Shown: in pieces, positions 18,393 to 26,866 of the stretch
Layout of the letters: each line of letters begins with the position of its first letter
Position numbering within the stretch: position 1 is the stretch's first letter
Assembly (NCBI GenBank): GCA_016285885.1
Contig: JAEERP010000010.1
Span: forward strand, 1 to 64,000
Length of the DNA: 64,000 bases
From: Paludibacteraceae bacterium
GTDB lineage: Bacteria; Bacteroidota; Bacteroidia; Bacteroidales; Paludibacteraceae
Reading direction: 5' to 3'
Notes under the pieces: generated by a model
What the model was told of the DNA's origin: nothing
Database searches by the model: none
What the model saw: the letters and a program-made list of their open reading frames with translations, nothing else
Program-made: the position numbers and the translations under genes

Positions 18393-18424
18393 TAGGCTTT
18401 GTCCCTGTGAGAAATATGCAAGGC

Positions 18425-18446
18425 CACTGCGCGATTTCGCACAGTG
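18425..18446 (+). other. Small hairpin between mreB and mreC
   Basis: CACTG and CAGTG flank an inner GCGA/TCGC stem, with a C-A mismatch between them. A loose T-rich stretch follows (CGCTTTGTGTTTTT). It could weaken read-through or stabilise the mreB message relative to mreC. The T-tract is poor, so a strong terminator is unlikely. Confidence 0.3.
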
Positions 18447-18483
18447 CGCTTTGTGTTTTTGAACCCCTTGAAAACTTGTATTC

Positions 18484-19332
18484 ATGAGAACGCTGATTCT
18501 CTTCCTTCTTCGGTTTAAGACTCTTTTCCTGTTCTTGGGATTGGAACTGATATCGTTTTGGCTGATTGTGAACAACAACCAGTTCCAGCGTAATCATTTC
18601 CTGAGTTCGAGCAACGTGATGGTCGGAAGCGTATACAGCTTGTCGGACAAGGTCTATAAGTATTTCAGCCTTGCCTCCGTGAATGCCACCCTCGCCAAGA
18701 AGAACGAAGACCTCAACACGGAGCTGGTTCAACTGCGCGAACAATTGGCTTTCTACCGTCAGGACGCATCCTATGCTGGTAGAAGATACCATTCGGTTCA
18801 AAACAACTACTCCTTCATCACTGCGAAGGTGATCCATTTCTCTGCCGTCAATCAAAAAAACTACTTCACCATCAACAAGGGCGAAAACGACAATGTGAAG
18901 GTCGGCATGGGTGTAGTAAACGAAAGGGGGGTCGTCGGCATCATCAACAGCACCTCGAGCCACTTCTCGACCGTTATGCCAATCGTGAACGCCTCCTCCA
19001 AAACGAGTGCGACCATTAAAGGGAAAACACGCTTAGGACAACTCTCCTGGAAAGGGAAAGACCTACAACATGCCACACTTGAGGAGGTTCCTTTGTATAT
19101 ACCTGTTACCATAGGCGACACAATCGTCACCAGCGGTTATTCCTCCACCTTCCCTGAAGGATTCATGGTCGGGAAGGTAAGCTCATTCACAGAACGCAAC
19201 GACAACTTCTATAACATCAGGGTGAGGCTGGCAGTCGATTTTGACCAACTTTCATATGTGGACGTGATTAAGTATCAATATGCCGAGGAAAAAGCGGCTC
19301 TAGAGAAGAGAAAGGGACAAGGTAATGATTGA
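18484..19332 (+). CDS. mreC: Rod-shape-determining protein MreC
   Basis: The product has 282 residues: one N-terminal membrane anchor (about 10-32), a coiled coil (about 60-95, rich in Lys/Glu/Leu, for example LAKKNEDLNTELVQLREQL), then the two-lobed beta domain found in MreC, with FTINKGENDNVKVGMGVV, GVVGIIN and VTSGYSSTFPEGFMVGKV. MreC links MreB filaments inside to PBP2 in the periplasm. It overlaps mreD by 8 bp, suggesting translational coupling. Confidence 0.95.
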   Translation: MRTLILFLLRFKTLFLFLGLELISFWLIVNNNQFQRNHFLSSSNVMVGSVYSLSDKVYKYFSLASVNATLAKKNEDLNTELVQLREQLAFYRQDASYAGRRYHSVQNNYSFITAKVIHFSAVNQKNYFTINKGENDNVKVGMGVVNERGVVGIINSTSSHFSTVMPIVNASSKTSATIKGKTRLGQLSWKGKDLQHATLEEVPLYIPVTIGDTIVTSGYSSTFPEGFMVGKVSSFTERNDNFYNIRVRLAVDFDQLSYVDVIKYQYAEEKAALEKRKGQGND

Positions 19333-19831
19333 AGTAACACTAAAAAGATTGCTCTCTTGCGTGGGGTTCCTGTTACTCCAGATCCTGCTCCTGAACAATA
19401 TCAAATTCCTAGGGTTTATCACCCCATATCTCTATATCTATTTTATCCTACTCCTTCCATCCTCCGTCTCAAAAGAGATGACCATGGTATGGGGCTTTTT
19501 GATGGGATTGGTGCTGGATATCTTCTGTGACACCTTGGGATGTAACGCTTTCGCCACAACATTCGTATCATTCCTAAAACCATACTTCCAGAATTTCTTC
19601 GGACCGAAAGACGATTTCGATGACATGAAACCATCCATCGACAGATTTGGCTTCAATATGTTCATCCAATATGTCGCTTATCTGGTCCTCATCCATCATC
19701 TGGTATTCTTCCTAATTGAGGCGTTTACCTTCTCCATGTTCTGGTACACCTTGCTGAAAGCGGTATGTTGTTCTATATTCACGCTTCTACTCATCCTTTG
19801 TTTCGAATACTTTAAAGCCAAACGCCGATGA
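19325..19831 (+). CDS. mreD: Rod-shape-determining membrane protein MreD
   Basis: This 168-residue protein is hydrophobic with about five membrane segments (for example CVGFLLLQILLLNNI near the start). MreD has weak sequence conservation, so the call rests on size, topology, the GFLMGLVLDIFCDTLG segment typical of MreD, and the position between mreC (8-bp overlap) and mrdA (4-bp ATGA overlap). Confidence 0.9.
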   Translation: MIEVTLKRLLSCVGFLLLQILLLNNIKFLGFITPYLYIYFILLLPSSVSKEMTMVWGFLMGLVLDIFCDTLGCNAFATTFVSFLKPYFQNFFGPKDDFDDMKPSIDRFGFNMFIQYVAYLVLIHHLVFFLIEAFTFSMFWYTLLKAVCCSIFTLLLILCFEYFKAKRR

Positions 19832-21666
19832 CGAACGATATCTATGCGAATCGAAGGTTTGTAATCGCCGCATTGATGTTGTCCGTGGTGCTTATCTACA
19901 TTACAAGACTTGTCAATTTGCAGTTGGTTGACCAGACTTACCAAAATAAGGCTGACAGCAACGCCTATCTGAGGAAAGTCCAATTCCCTGCCCGTGGAAT
20001 CATCCGTGATAGGAATGGGAAAGTGTTGGTTTTCAATAAATTGTCATACGACGTGATGGTGGTTCCCCGTGAGATGTCCGATTTCGACACACTGGAATTC
20101 TGCCGCTCCGTTAACATCACCAGACAGGAGTTCAATACGAAAATAAGGGAGATGAGGAACCGTGTCGGCTATTCCCGCTATACACCACAACTTTTGATCG
20201 CCCAGCTGGATGCACACGATTATGGTGTGCTACAGGAAAAGGGATTCCTCTACCCGGGCATGTATCTCCAGAAACGTACGTTGCGTGAATACAATTACCC
20301 TAACGCCGCACTGCTGTTGGGCAGTATCGGTGAGGTGGGACGTAATACGCTAAAGGCGGACACCATCGACCACTTCTACGTTCCGGGTGACTATGCCGGA
20401 CAAAATGGTGTGGAGCTCACCTACGAGAAGGACTTACGTGGCGAGAAGGGCGAAGAGATTCTCTTGCGGGATGCCCACGGTAGAATCCAAGGCAAACTGG
20501 AGGATGGATTGTACGACAAGGAATCTAAGCCGGGAAAGGATCTGCAACTCTCCATTGACATCGATCTGCAAGCTTATGGGGAACGTCTGATGCAGAATAA
20601 AGTGGGTAGCATAGCGGCCATAGACCCTTCGACAGGAGAGATTCTCGCATTGGTTTCCAGCCCTACATACGACCCTTCCCTACTGGTTGGTAGGAAACGA
20701 TCGGAAAATTACGACATGTTGGTTAACGACCCTCTGAAGCCTCTGTTTGACCGTCCGATGATGGCGTGTTATCCGCCAGGATCAACCTTTAAAACGGTGA
20801 ACGCATTGGTCCTCCAACAAGAGAAAATCATCTCGACATGGACAGCCTTCCCTTGCTCGGAGGGTTACCATGTGGGTAGCTTCAAAGTGGGTTGTCACGC
20901 CCACTTCTCGCCGCTCAACCTGATACAATCCATCCAACACTCCTGCAACGCTTACTATTGCGCAGGATTCCGCAACATGATGGACAATAGGAAATACAAG
21001 AATATCTCCAACGCGTTCGAAGTCTGGAAGAATCATGTGGTCTCATTAGGCTTCGGCTACAAGTTAGGGGCGGATGTACCCAATGAGAAGAGAGGATACA
21101 TTCCTAACTCGGGGGTCTACGACAAAATATACGGCAAAAATCGATGGAAATCCTTGATGATCGTATCCAACTCCATCGGACAGGGAGAAATTCTCGCCAC
21201 GCCGCTCCAAATAGCCAATTTGGCGGCCACAATAGCTAACAGGGGTTACTACATCGTGCCACATCTCGTGAAACACATTGAAGGAAGGGAAATCGACTCC
21301 TGTTATCTTCAGAAAAAAGTTTCCACCATCGATTCCATTTATTTCGAACCTGTGGTGGAAGGCATGGATTTGGTGATGAAGAACGGTACCGGCTGGGGAG
21401 CGCGCATCGATAGCATTGAAGTATGCGGAAAAACCGGAACGGCACAAAACCCACACGGAGAAGACCACTCCCTCTTCATGGCGTTCGCTCCGAAAAAGAA
21501 CCCTAAAATCGCTATCTGCGTGGTGGTCGAAAACAGTGGTTTCGGTGCGACATGGGCCGCGCCTATCGCCACCCTTATGATAGAGAAATATCTGAAAGGA
21601 TATATTCCAAAGCGACGTATCCCTACCGAAGAAAGAATGTTGAACGCTAATCTATTACCGAAATAA
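19828..21666 (+). CDS. mrdA: Penicillin-binding protein 2, peptidoglycan transpeptidase
   Basis: The product has 612 residues and crosslinks peptidoglycan during elongation. An N-terminal membrane anchor (about 10-30) is followed by a dimerisation region with the PARGIIRDRNGKVL motif. The transpeptidase domain carries all three active-site motifs: STFK with nucleophile Ser319, SCN at 372-374, and KTGTAQ near residue 530. PBP2 works with RodA, whose gene starts at the last base of this stop codon. Confidence 0.96.
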   Translation: MTNDIYANRRFVIAALMLSVVLIYITRLVNLQLVDQTYQNKADSNAYLRKVQFPARGIIRDRNGKVLVFNKLSYDVMVVPREMSDFDTLEFCRSVNITRQEFNTKIREMRNRVGYSRYTPQLLIAQLDAHDYGVLQEKGFLYPGMYLQKRTLREYNYPNAALLLGSIGEVGRNTLKADTIDHFYVPGDYAGQNGVELTYEKDLRGEKGEEILLRDAHGRIQGKLEDGLYDKESKPGKDLQLSIDIDLQAYGERLMQNKVGSIAAIDPSTGEILALVSSPTYDPSLLVGRKRSENYDMLVNDPLKPLFDRPMMACYPPGSTFKTVNALVLQQEKIISTWTAFPCSEGYHVGSFKVGCHAHFSPLNLIQSIQHSCNAYYCAGFRNMMDNRKYKNISNAFEVWKNHVVSLGFGYKLGADVPNEKRGYIPNSGVYDKIYGKNRWKSLMIVSNSIGQGEILATPLQIANLAATIANRGYYIVPHLVKHIEGREIDSCYLQKKVSTIDSIYFEPVVEGMDLVMKNGTGWGARIDSIEVCGKTGTAQNPHGEDHSLFMAFAPKKNPKIAICVVVENSGFGATWAAPIATLMIEKYLKGYIPKRRIPTEERMLNANLLPK

Positions 21667-23135
21667 TGCCATCTCGCCGAACTGACATAGTAAAGAACTT
21701 GGACTGGATTACCATCGGGATATACCTCATCCTAGTTATTATGGGATGGTTCAGTATCTATGGAGCCGTATACAATTTCGAGGAGGCTCCATTTTGGGAT
21801 ATCTCTTTCCGTTACGGGAAACAGTTGGTATGGATTGGCTGCGCCATAGTGATCGGAGTGGTGCTCCTAATGTTGGATAGCCGTCTTTATAACGTTTTGT
21901 CCTATGCTATTTACTTCGCGATGCTATTCCTGCTTCTCTTGACGATATTTGTCGCCCCCGAGATCAAGGGATCCCGCTCCTGGCTGGTATTGGGTCCTGT
22001 CAGCATACAACCCGCGGAATTCGCCAAGACGGCCACGTGTCTAGCGCTGGCGAAGTTTATGAGCGAATCTGGCTACACCATCTCGCGCATGAGACAATGG
22101 GCTCTCTCCTTGTGCATATTCCTTATGCCAATGGTTCTGATCATCCTACAAAAAGAGACAGGTTCAGCCTTGGTCTATTTTTGTCTGCTTTTGGTTCTAT
22201 ACCGTGAGGGCATGAATGGTATCGTCCTGTTCCTCGCCTTCCTGCTGGTGGTGATTTTCATCGTCTCCATACGGTTTGGCGCAGTGTGCGTCATCCCTGA
22301 GCAACCCGACGAGTCATACGGTCTGCTGATTGTGATGGCTATATCGTTGATCGTACAATGCATTTTCCTACTAGTGTTCATGCACGATAAGAAATCGGTT
22401 CTGATCATATTGGGAGCATCCGCTTTGGCTATCCTTATGGGTTGCATCGTATACAAAGCGTTCGGTTACCCGGTCCGATTCACTTACATCGGTTATGCAC
22501 TGATCGCATTTTCCCTCATCCTTTGCATTGTCATGAGGATTAAAGAACGTCTGTGGGGTTATCTGTTGATAGGTCTGTTCGGTGTGGCTTGCATAGGATT
22601 TTCCAGCATGGCGGACAAGGCGTTCGACAGCCTGATGCCTCACCAGCAAACGCGTATCAAGGTGACGTTGGGCATGGAGAACGACCCCAAGAAGGCGGGT
22701 TATAACGTGAACCAATCCATGATCGCCATCGGTTCGGGCGGCTTGACGGGCAAAGGCTTCTTGAATGGTACGCAGACGAAACTGAAATACGTGCCGGAGC
22801 AGGATACCGACTTCATCTTCTGCACCGTGGGGGAGGAGCACGGATTCATCGGGGCGACGCTCGTACTAGGGTTGTTCCTCTTCCTTCTGATACGCTTGAT
22901 CATGCTGGCGGAACGACAACGCTCCCTGTTCAGCCGTATCTATGGCTATTGTGTAGCCTCCATCTTCTTCTTCCATCTCTTCATCAATATCGGCATGGTG
23001 ATTGGTCTGACGCCTGTCATCGGTATCCCGCTTCCGTTCTTCAGTTACGGAGGTTCTTCCCTGTGGGGATTCACGATATTATTGTTCATCTTCCTGAGGC
23101 TTGACGCAAGTAGGATGGAGTACTTTGGCCAGTAA
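21666..23135 (+). CDS. mrdB: RodA peptidoglycan glycosyltransferase (SEDS family)
   Basis: The 489-residue polytopic membrane protein polymerises lipid II into glycan strands with PBP2. Family marks include KGSRSWLVLGPVSIQPAEFAK, which contains the SEDS core, and near the C-terminus PEQDTDFIFCTVGEEHGFIG and PVIGIPLPFFSYGGSS. It is longer than the roughly 370 residues of proteobacterial RodA. The extra length comes from added hydrophobic segments in the middle (about 190-300); I recall longer RodA proteins in Bacteroidetes, but this is from memory. It is the last gene of the elongation operon. Confidence 0.95.
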   Translation: MPSRRTDIVKNLDWITIGIYLILVIMGWFSIYGAVYNFEEAPFWDISFRYGKQLVWIGCAIVIGVVLLMLDSRLYNVLSYAIYFAMLFLLLLTIFVAPEIKGSRSWLVLGPVSIQPAEFAKTATCLALAKFMSESGYTISRMRQWALSLCIFLMPMVLIILQKETGSALVYFCLLLVLYREGMNGIVLFLAFLLVVIFIVSIRFGAVCVIPEQPDESYGLLIVMAISLIVQCIFLLVFMHDKKSVLIILGASALAILMGCIVYKAFGYPVRFTYIGYALIAFSLILCIVMRIKERLWGYLLIGLFGVACIGFSSMADKAFDSLMPHQQTRIKVTLGMENDPKKAGYNVNQSMIAIGSGGLTGKGFLNGTQTKLKYVPEQDTDFIFCTVGEEHGFIGATLVLGLFLFLLIRLIMLAERQRSLFSRIYGYCVASIFFFHLFINIGMVIGLTPVIGIPLPFFSYGGSSLWGFTILLFIFLRLDASRMEYFGQ

Positions 23136-23184
23136 GGCGTTGACTATCAATCCCATCTATTTCTATTAGATTTTTTTAACGGGC

Positions 23185-23221
23185 AATAGGCGCCTATTCC
23201 CGCGAATCCGTGTTATATTTG
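23185..23221 (+). promoter_or_regulatory. Candidate tmRNA promoter with palindrome over the -33 region
   Basis: The -7 box TATATTTG is at 23214-23221, giving a start near 23228 and a short 5' precursor. In place of TTTG near -33 lies the perfect 14-bp palindrome AATAGGCGCCTATT (23185-23198), itself inside a longer imperfect stem (23180-23202). It is not followed by a T-tract, so it is not a terminator for rodA. Confidence 0.45.
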
Positions 23222-23273
23222 CACAATCGCTTAGAGAAGCGTCCTTTAACCTGCGCAGAGCAGTACATTCTAT

Positions 23274-23668
23274 GGGGATGACTGGATTTGACAGCGGGCA
23301 GAGGTGGTAGGTAAGCATGCAGTGCGCTGGTGGCTAGCACTATAATCTGGAGACCAAAAATTTAACTGGCGAGAATAACTTTGCTCTTGCTGCCTAATCG
23401 AAGCATAGTAGATTTTGGCTTAATCCGGACACAGGTGTCCGGACAAGACTTCTCCCCGATGCTATCGTCCCGAAGCGGTCGGATACGGAGGAGCAGATAA
23501 ATCGGGAATAGTTCGGGTAGGCCTCGATGCCCGGATGAAACTTTAGAGGATAAGGCGATGGTTGGTGGTCCTGGTCTTGCCGTCGCTCGAAAATCGAAGT
23601 CAGGAATAAGCATGTAGAAAGCTTATGATTTCCCCGTTTGGACCAGGGTTCGAACCCCTGCATCTCCA
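23274..23668 (+). ncRNA. ssrA: Transfer-messenger RNA (tmRNA)
   Basis: The 5' end GGGGATG pairs with the 3' end CATCTCC to form a tRNA-like acceptor stem, and a T-arm GGTTCGAACCCC lies near the 3' end. The discriminator base is A at 23668. The genome continues CAAAA, so CCA is not encoded and must be added. The tag reading frame at 23368-23397 (resume codon GGC) encodes GENNFALAA then stop, close to known Bacteroidetes tags ending ALAA. tmRNA rescues stalled ribosomes and marks the peptide for proteolysis. Confidence 0.96.
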
Positions 23669-23678
23669 CAAAAACAAT

Positions 23679-23717
23679 GCTCCAACATATTGCAAGTCAA
23701 TGTGTTGGAGCTTTTTT
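23679..23717 (+). terminator. Intrinsic terminator of tmRNA
   Basis: GCTCCAACA and TGTTGGAGC form a 9-bp perfect stem with a 15-nt loop, followed by TTTTTT. Confidence 0.85.
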
Positions 23718-23737
23718 ATACCCTTTAAAAATGGGTG

Positions 23738-23769
23738 TTTGTGTTTGTAATCCATATTGGTTAGATTTG
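23738..23769 (+). promoter_or_regulatory. Promoter for the lipoprotein gene
   Basis: TTTG (23738-23741), a 20-bp spacer and TAGATTTG (23762-23769) match the Bacteroidetes consensus. Transcription would start near 23776, 35 nt before the gene. Confidence 0.6.
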
Positions 23770-23810
23770 TTGTGAGGTATCTTTATTATATTTCCTAAAT
23801 TTAAGAAGGG

Positions 23811-24371
23811 ATGGAAAATAAATCGGGGATAAATATTGCAGGGAAAACTAGAGACTTCCGCTGGGTTCTTCTGTCATTGCTGGCTATGTTTATGACAGCC
23901 TGTAGTGTACATCATATCAGTTTCAAACTCGACGAATATACGTTTATCGATCAAAAACTAAAGGAGAATATTGAGTCGGTTATTGTCGTGCAGTTCGGCA
24001 AGGAACCCGACGTGCCGCTTGATATCTATTTCAGGGATCCGAACGGGATGGTGCTTTCTCCTTATGATTATGGCGAGAAGACGCGGAATTCAGTGGAAGC
24101 GGAATGTGATATCCGAATTTCCACCCATCATCATGAATACTATGGAAAGTCTGAGGATGATTTGCAGAGAAAAATAAAGGCCTATTGCGTGTTGGGGAAT
24201 CATATATGCTATGTTTACCCGGACGACCGATATCTAAGGAAAACAGGTCAACAACAGAAGATATCGTTCTCACACGATGATGATAGGATGTGCGACTGTA
24301 TGGAAGACGAGGTGTTTCTGAACATAGTAAACCATAACGAAGTACATATCGTTACGTTTGATGGGGATTAA
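23811..24371 (+). CDS. Putative lipoprotein of unknown function
   Basis: I do not recognise the family. The 186-residue product starts with a lipoprotein signal ending LAMFMTAC (Cys31 likely lipidated). The mature part is polar and acidic, with a His-rich stretch (STHHHEYYG) and three cysteines beyond the lipobox region, two of them in MCDCMEDE near the C-terminus. The MCDC and acidic/His residues might bind a metal, but that is only a guess. It has its own promoter and is convergent with rimO, 7 bp away. Confidence 0.7.
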   Translation: MENKSGINIAGKTRDFRWVLLSLLAMFMTACSVHHISFKLDEYTFIDQKLKENIESVIVVQFGKEPDVPLDIYFRDPNGMVLSPYDYGEKTRNSVEAECDIRISTHHHEYYGKSEDDLQRKIKAYCVLGNHICYVYPDDRYLRKTGQQQKISFSHDDDRMCDCMEDEVFLNIVNHNEVHIVTFDGD

Positions 24372-24378
24372 GTTATTC

Positions 24379-25680
24379 CTATAGGGTCACCTCCCCTATC
24401 AAATCGAAATACTCGTAGTCTGTGATCCTGACCTGGTAAAATGCTCCGATGGTTAGTTCTCCGTTGGCGGTTGGTATCAGCACTTCCGGGTCTACCTCAG
24501 GGGAGTCGAACTCCGTCCTTCCGTAGTAGTAATCCCCCTCTTTGCGGTCGATGATGACCTTGAATGTCTTGCCCACCTTAGCCTTGTTCAACTCCTCGGC
24601 GATGCCCTCCTGGAGGTCCATCAACTGCCCAAGACGTTTTTCCTTGGTTTTTTCGTCGATGTTGTCCTTGAGGTGGTCTCCCGCATATGTTCCCTCCTCT
24701 TCACAATATGTGAAGGCTCCCATGCGCTCGAATTTGGCCTTTCGGGTGAATTCCATCAGCTTGTTGAACTGCTCTTCCGTCTCGTTAGGGAATCCGACCA
24801 TCAGGGTGGTGCGGATATGGATGCCCGGCACCTCCTCGCGGATGCGTTGGAGCAGGCTGTTGGTCTCCTCTTCCGTGATGGGACGGCGCATGGCCTTGAG
24901 GATATCGTTGTCTATGTGTTGCAGGGCGATGTCGAGGTATTTGCAGACGTTGTCTCGCTCCCTCATCACCTTCAGCAGGTCGAATGGGAATTGGGTAGGA
25001 TAGGCGTAGTGCAGGCGGATCCACTCCACACCTTTCACGTCGGATATCTTTTTGACCAAGTCTGCGATGGCGAACTTTCCGTATAAGTCTTTTCCGTAGT
25101 AAGTCAGGTCTTGCGCAATGATTTGGAACTCCTTCACGCCTTGCGCCACAAGAGCCTCAACCTCGGAGACAATCTCCTCCATCGGACGAGACTTGTATTT
25201 GCCTGTGATAATAGGGATGGCGCAATATGCGCAGCGTCGGTCGCATCCCTCCGAGATCTTCACGTAGGCGTAGTGAGAAGGAGTCGACAATTTATGGATA
25301 TTGGAACAATCCGAATGGTACTCGCCTTTGAGGTCCGTTATGATATCCTTCCAAGCGAATTTACCGTAGAACTTGTCCACTTCAGGAATCTCCGTCGACA
25401 ACTCGTTCAGATAACGCTCCGACAAACAACCCATCACCAGGAGTTTCTCTATGGATCCCTTCTTACGTTTCTCAGAAAAACTGAGGATTTGGTTGATAGA
25501 TTCTTCCTTCGCATCACCGATGAATCCGCACGTATTGATGATCACAATCTTAGCCTTGGAAGGGTTAGGATCGAAGTGGGTTTCGTATCCGTTCGCATCC
25601 AGCTGACTAGCCAACAACTCAGCATCCACGAGGTTCTTCGAGCACCCCATGCAGATGATGTCAATCGCCTTCTTACGCAT
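24379..25680 (-). CDS. rimO: Ribosomal protein S12 methylthiotransferase RimO
   Basis: The 433-residue radical-SAM enzyme adds a methylthio group to an aspartate of ribosomal protein S12. The N-terminal UPF0004 domain carries three cluster cysteines (MGCSKN, NTCGFI, VMGCLSE). The radical-SAM motif is CDRRCAYC (C-x3-C-x2-C). A TRAM domain follows at the C-terminus (VIDRKEGDYYYGRTEFDSPE). The start and order MGCSKN rather than LGCxxN point to RimO rather than MiaB. It lies 10 bp downstream of ftsY. Confidence 0.95.
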   Translation of the reverse strand: MRKKAIDIICMGCSKNLVDAELLASQLDANGYETHFDPNPSKAKIVIINTCGFIGDAKEESINQILSFSEKRKKGSIEKLLVMGCLSERYLNELSTEIPEVDKFYGKFAWKDIITDLKGEYHSDCSNIHKLSTPSHYAYVKISEGCDRRCAYCAIPIITGKYKSRPMEEIVSEVEALVAQGVKEFQIIAQDLTYYGKDLYGKFAIADLVKKISDVKGVEWIRLHYAYPTQFPFDLLKVMRERDNVCKYLDIALQHIDNDILKAMRRPITEEETNSLLQRIREEVPGIHIRTTLMVGFPNETEEQFNKLMEFTRKAKFERMGAFTYCEEEGTYAGDHLKDNIDEKTKEKRLGQLMDLQEGIAEELNKAKVGKTFKVIIDRKEGDYYYGRTEFDSPEVDPEVLIPTANGELTIGAFYQVRITDYEYFDLIGEVTL

Positions 25681-25690
25681 CGAGGTAAAC

Positions 25691-26644
25691 TTATTTGAAC
25701 AAAGAATCGACGAATTCTCTCTTGTTGAATACCTGCAGGTGGTCTATTCCCTCACCTACACCGATGTATTTGACAGGAATCTTGAACTGATCGGATATGC
25801 CGATGACGACACCACCCTTCGCCGTACCATCCAGCTTCGTGATGGCCAGCGAGCTCACCTCCGTCGCCTTGGTGAATTGCTTCGCCTGCTCGAAGGCGTT
25901 TTGTCCGGTGGAACCGTCCAAAACCAAGAGCACATCGTGCGGAGCGTTCGGTATGATCTTCCGCATCACCTGCTTGATCTTGGAGAGCTCGTTCATCAGG
26001 TTGATTTTATTATGAAGCCTTCCGGCGGTATCGATGATCACGACATCAGCGTTGTTCGCCTTGGCGGACGATAGGGTATCGAACGCCACGGAAGCCGGGT
26101 CAGAGCCCATCTGTTGCTTGATGACCGGGCAACCCACTCTCTCGCCCCAGATGCAAAGCTGGTCCACCGCCGCCGCACGGAATGTATCCGCCGCACCCAA
26201 ATAGACCTTCTTGCCCAGTTTCTGGAACTGGTAGGCCAGCTTTCCGATGGTGGTGGTCTTGCCCACTCCGTTCACGCCGACTACCATGATGACATACGGT
26301 CCGTCGGTCTGTGGGATGGAGAAATCCTTCTCGTCCGTGGTATTGTTTTCCTCCAGCAGGGAGGCGATTTCGTCCTTGAGGATATTGTTCAACTCGTCCG
26401 TGCTGACGTATTTGTCACGTTCCACGCGTTGCTCTATTCTCTCTATGATTTTCAAGGTCGTGTCGACACCCACGTCAGAAGTGATCAACACCTCCTCCAG
26501 ATTGTCTAGCACTTCGTCGTCCACCTTAGACTTTCCGACGACGGCGCGCGCAATCTTGCTGAAAAGGTTCTGCTTGGTTTTTTCGAGACCCTTGTCGAGC
26601 GTCTCTTTTTTCTCCCTTGAAAAAATGCTACTGAATATACCCAT
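25691..26644 (-). CDS. ftsY: Signal recognition particle receptor FtsY
   Basis: The product has 317 residues from ATG 26644 (an upstream TTG adds two residues and is less likely). FtsY is the membrane-associated SRP GTPase receptor that docks translating ribosomes at SecYEG. Seen here: the four-helix N domain (about 20-100), then the G domain with VNGVGKTTTIGKLA (P-loop), GAADTFRAAAVDQL, DTAGRL and ITKLDGTAKGG. It lacks the long acidic A domain of E. coli FtsY. Probably co-transcribed with rimO. Confidence 0.96.
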   Translation of the reverse strand: MGIFSSIFSREKKETLDKGLEKTKQNLFSKIARAVVGKSKVDDEVLDNLEEVLITSDVGVDTTLKIIERIEQRVERDKYVSTDELNNILKDEIASLLEENNTTDEKDFSIPQTDGPYVIMVVGVNGVGKTTTIGKLAYQFQKLGKKVYLGAADTFRAAAVDQLCIWGERVGCPVIKQQMGSDPASVAFDTLSSAKANNADVVIIDTAGRLHNKINLMNELSKIKQVMRKIIPNAPHDVLLVLDGSTGQNAFEQAKQFTKATEVSSLAITKLDGTAKGGVVIGISDQFKIPVKYIGVGEGIDHLQVFNKREFVDSLFK

Positions 26645-26663
26645 ACGCAAATGTTTTACGGTA

Positions 26664-26671
26664 CAAATATA
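26664..26671 (-). promoter_or_regulatory. Candidate promoter -7 box for ftsY
   Basis: TATATTTG on the minus strand places the start near 26657, about 13 nt before the ATG. No exact TTTG is seen at -33. Confidence 0.4.
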
Positions 26672-26866
26672 CGAAAATAATAAAGAACTTGTGTGTTATA
26701 TGATAAAGCGTTACGAAGGAAGAAAGAGGAAGCCTCAAAGTGAATTACGCTAACGAAATCATATGAAAGAGATCCAGCAAAACACACCGCTTGAGAACGC
26801 AATGATTCAAAAAGAAGAGGCAATGTATTCTCTCTATTTTACTATACATAGCTGTAAATACTGGTA

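Noticed and set aside
16427-18963. Long minus-strand ORFs (204, 411 and 202 codons) opposite purH, mreB and mreC
   Set aside because: They run antisense to well-conserved genes, have no recognisable motif, and reflect codon bias of the opposite strand.
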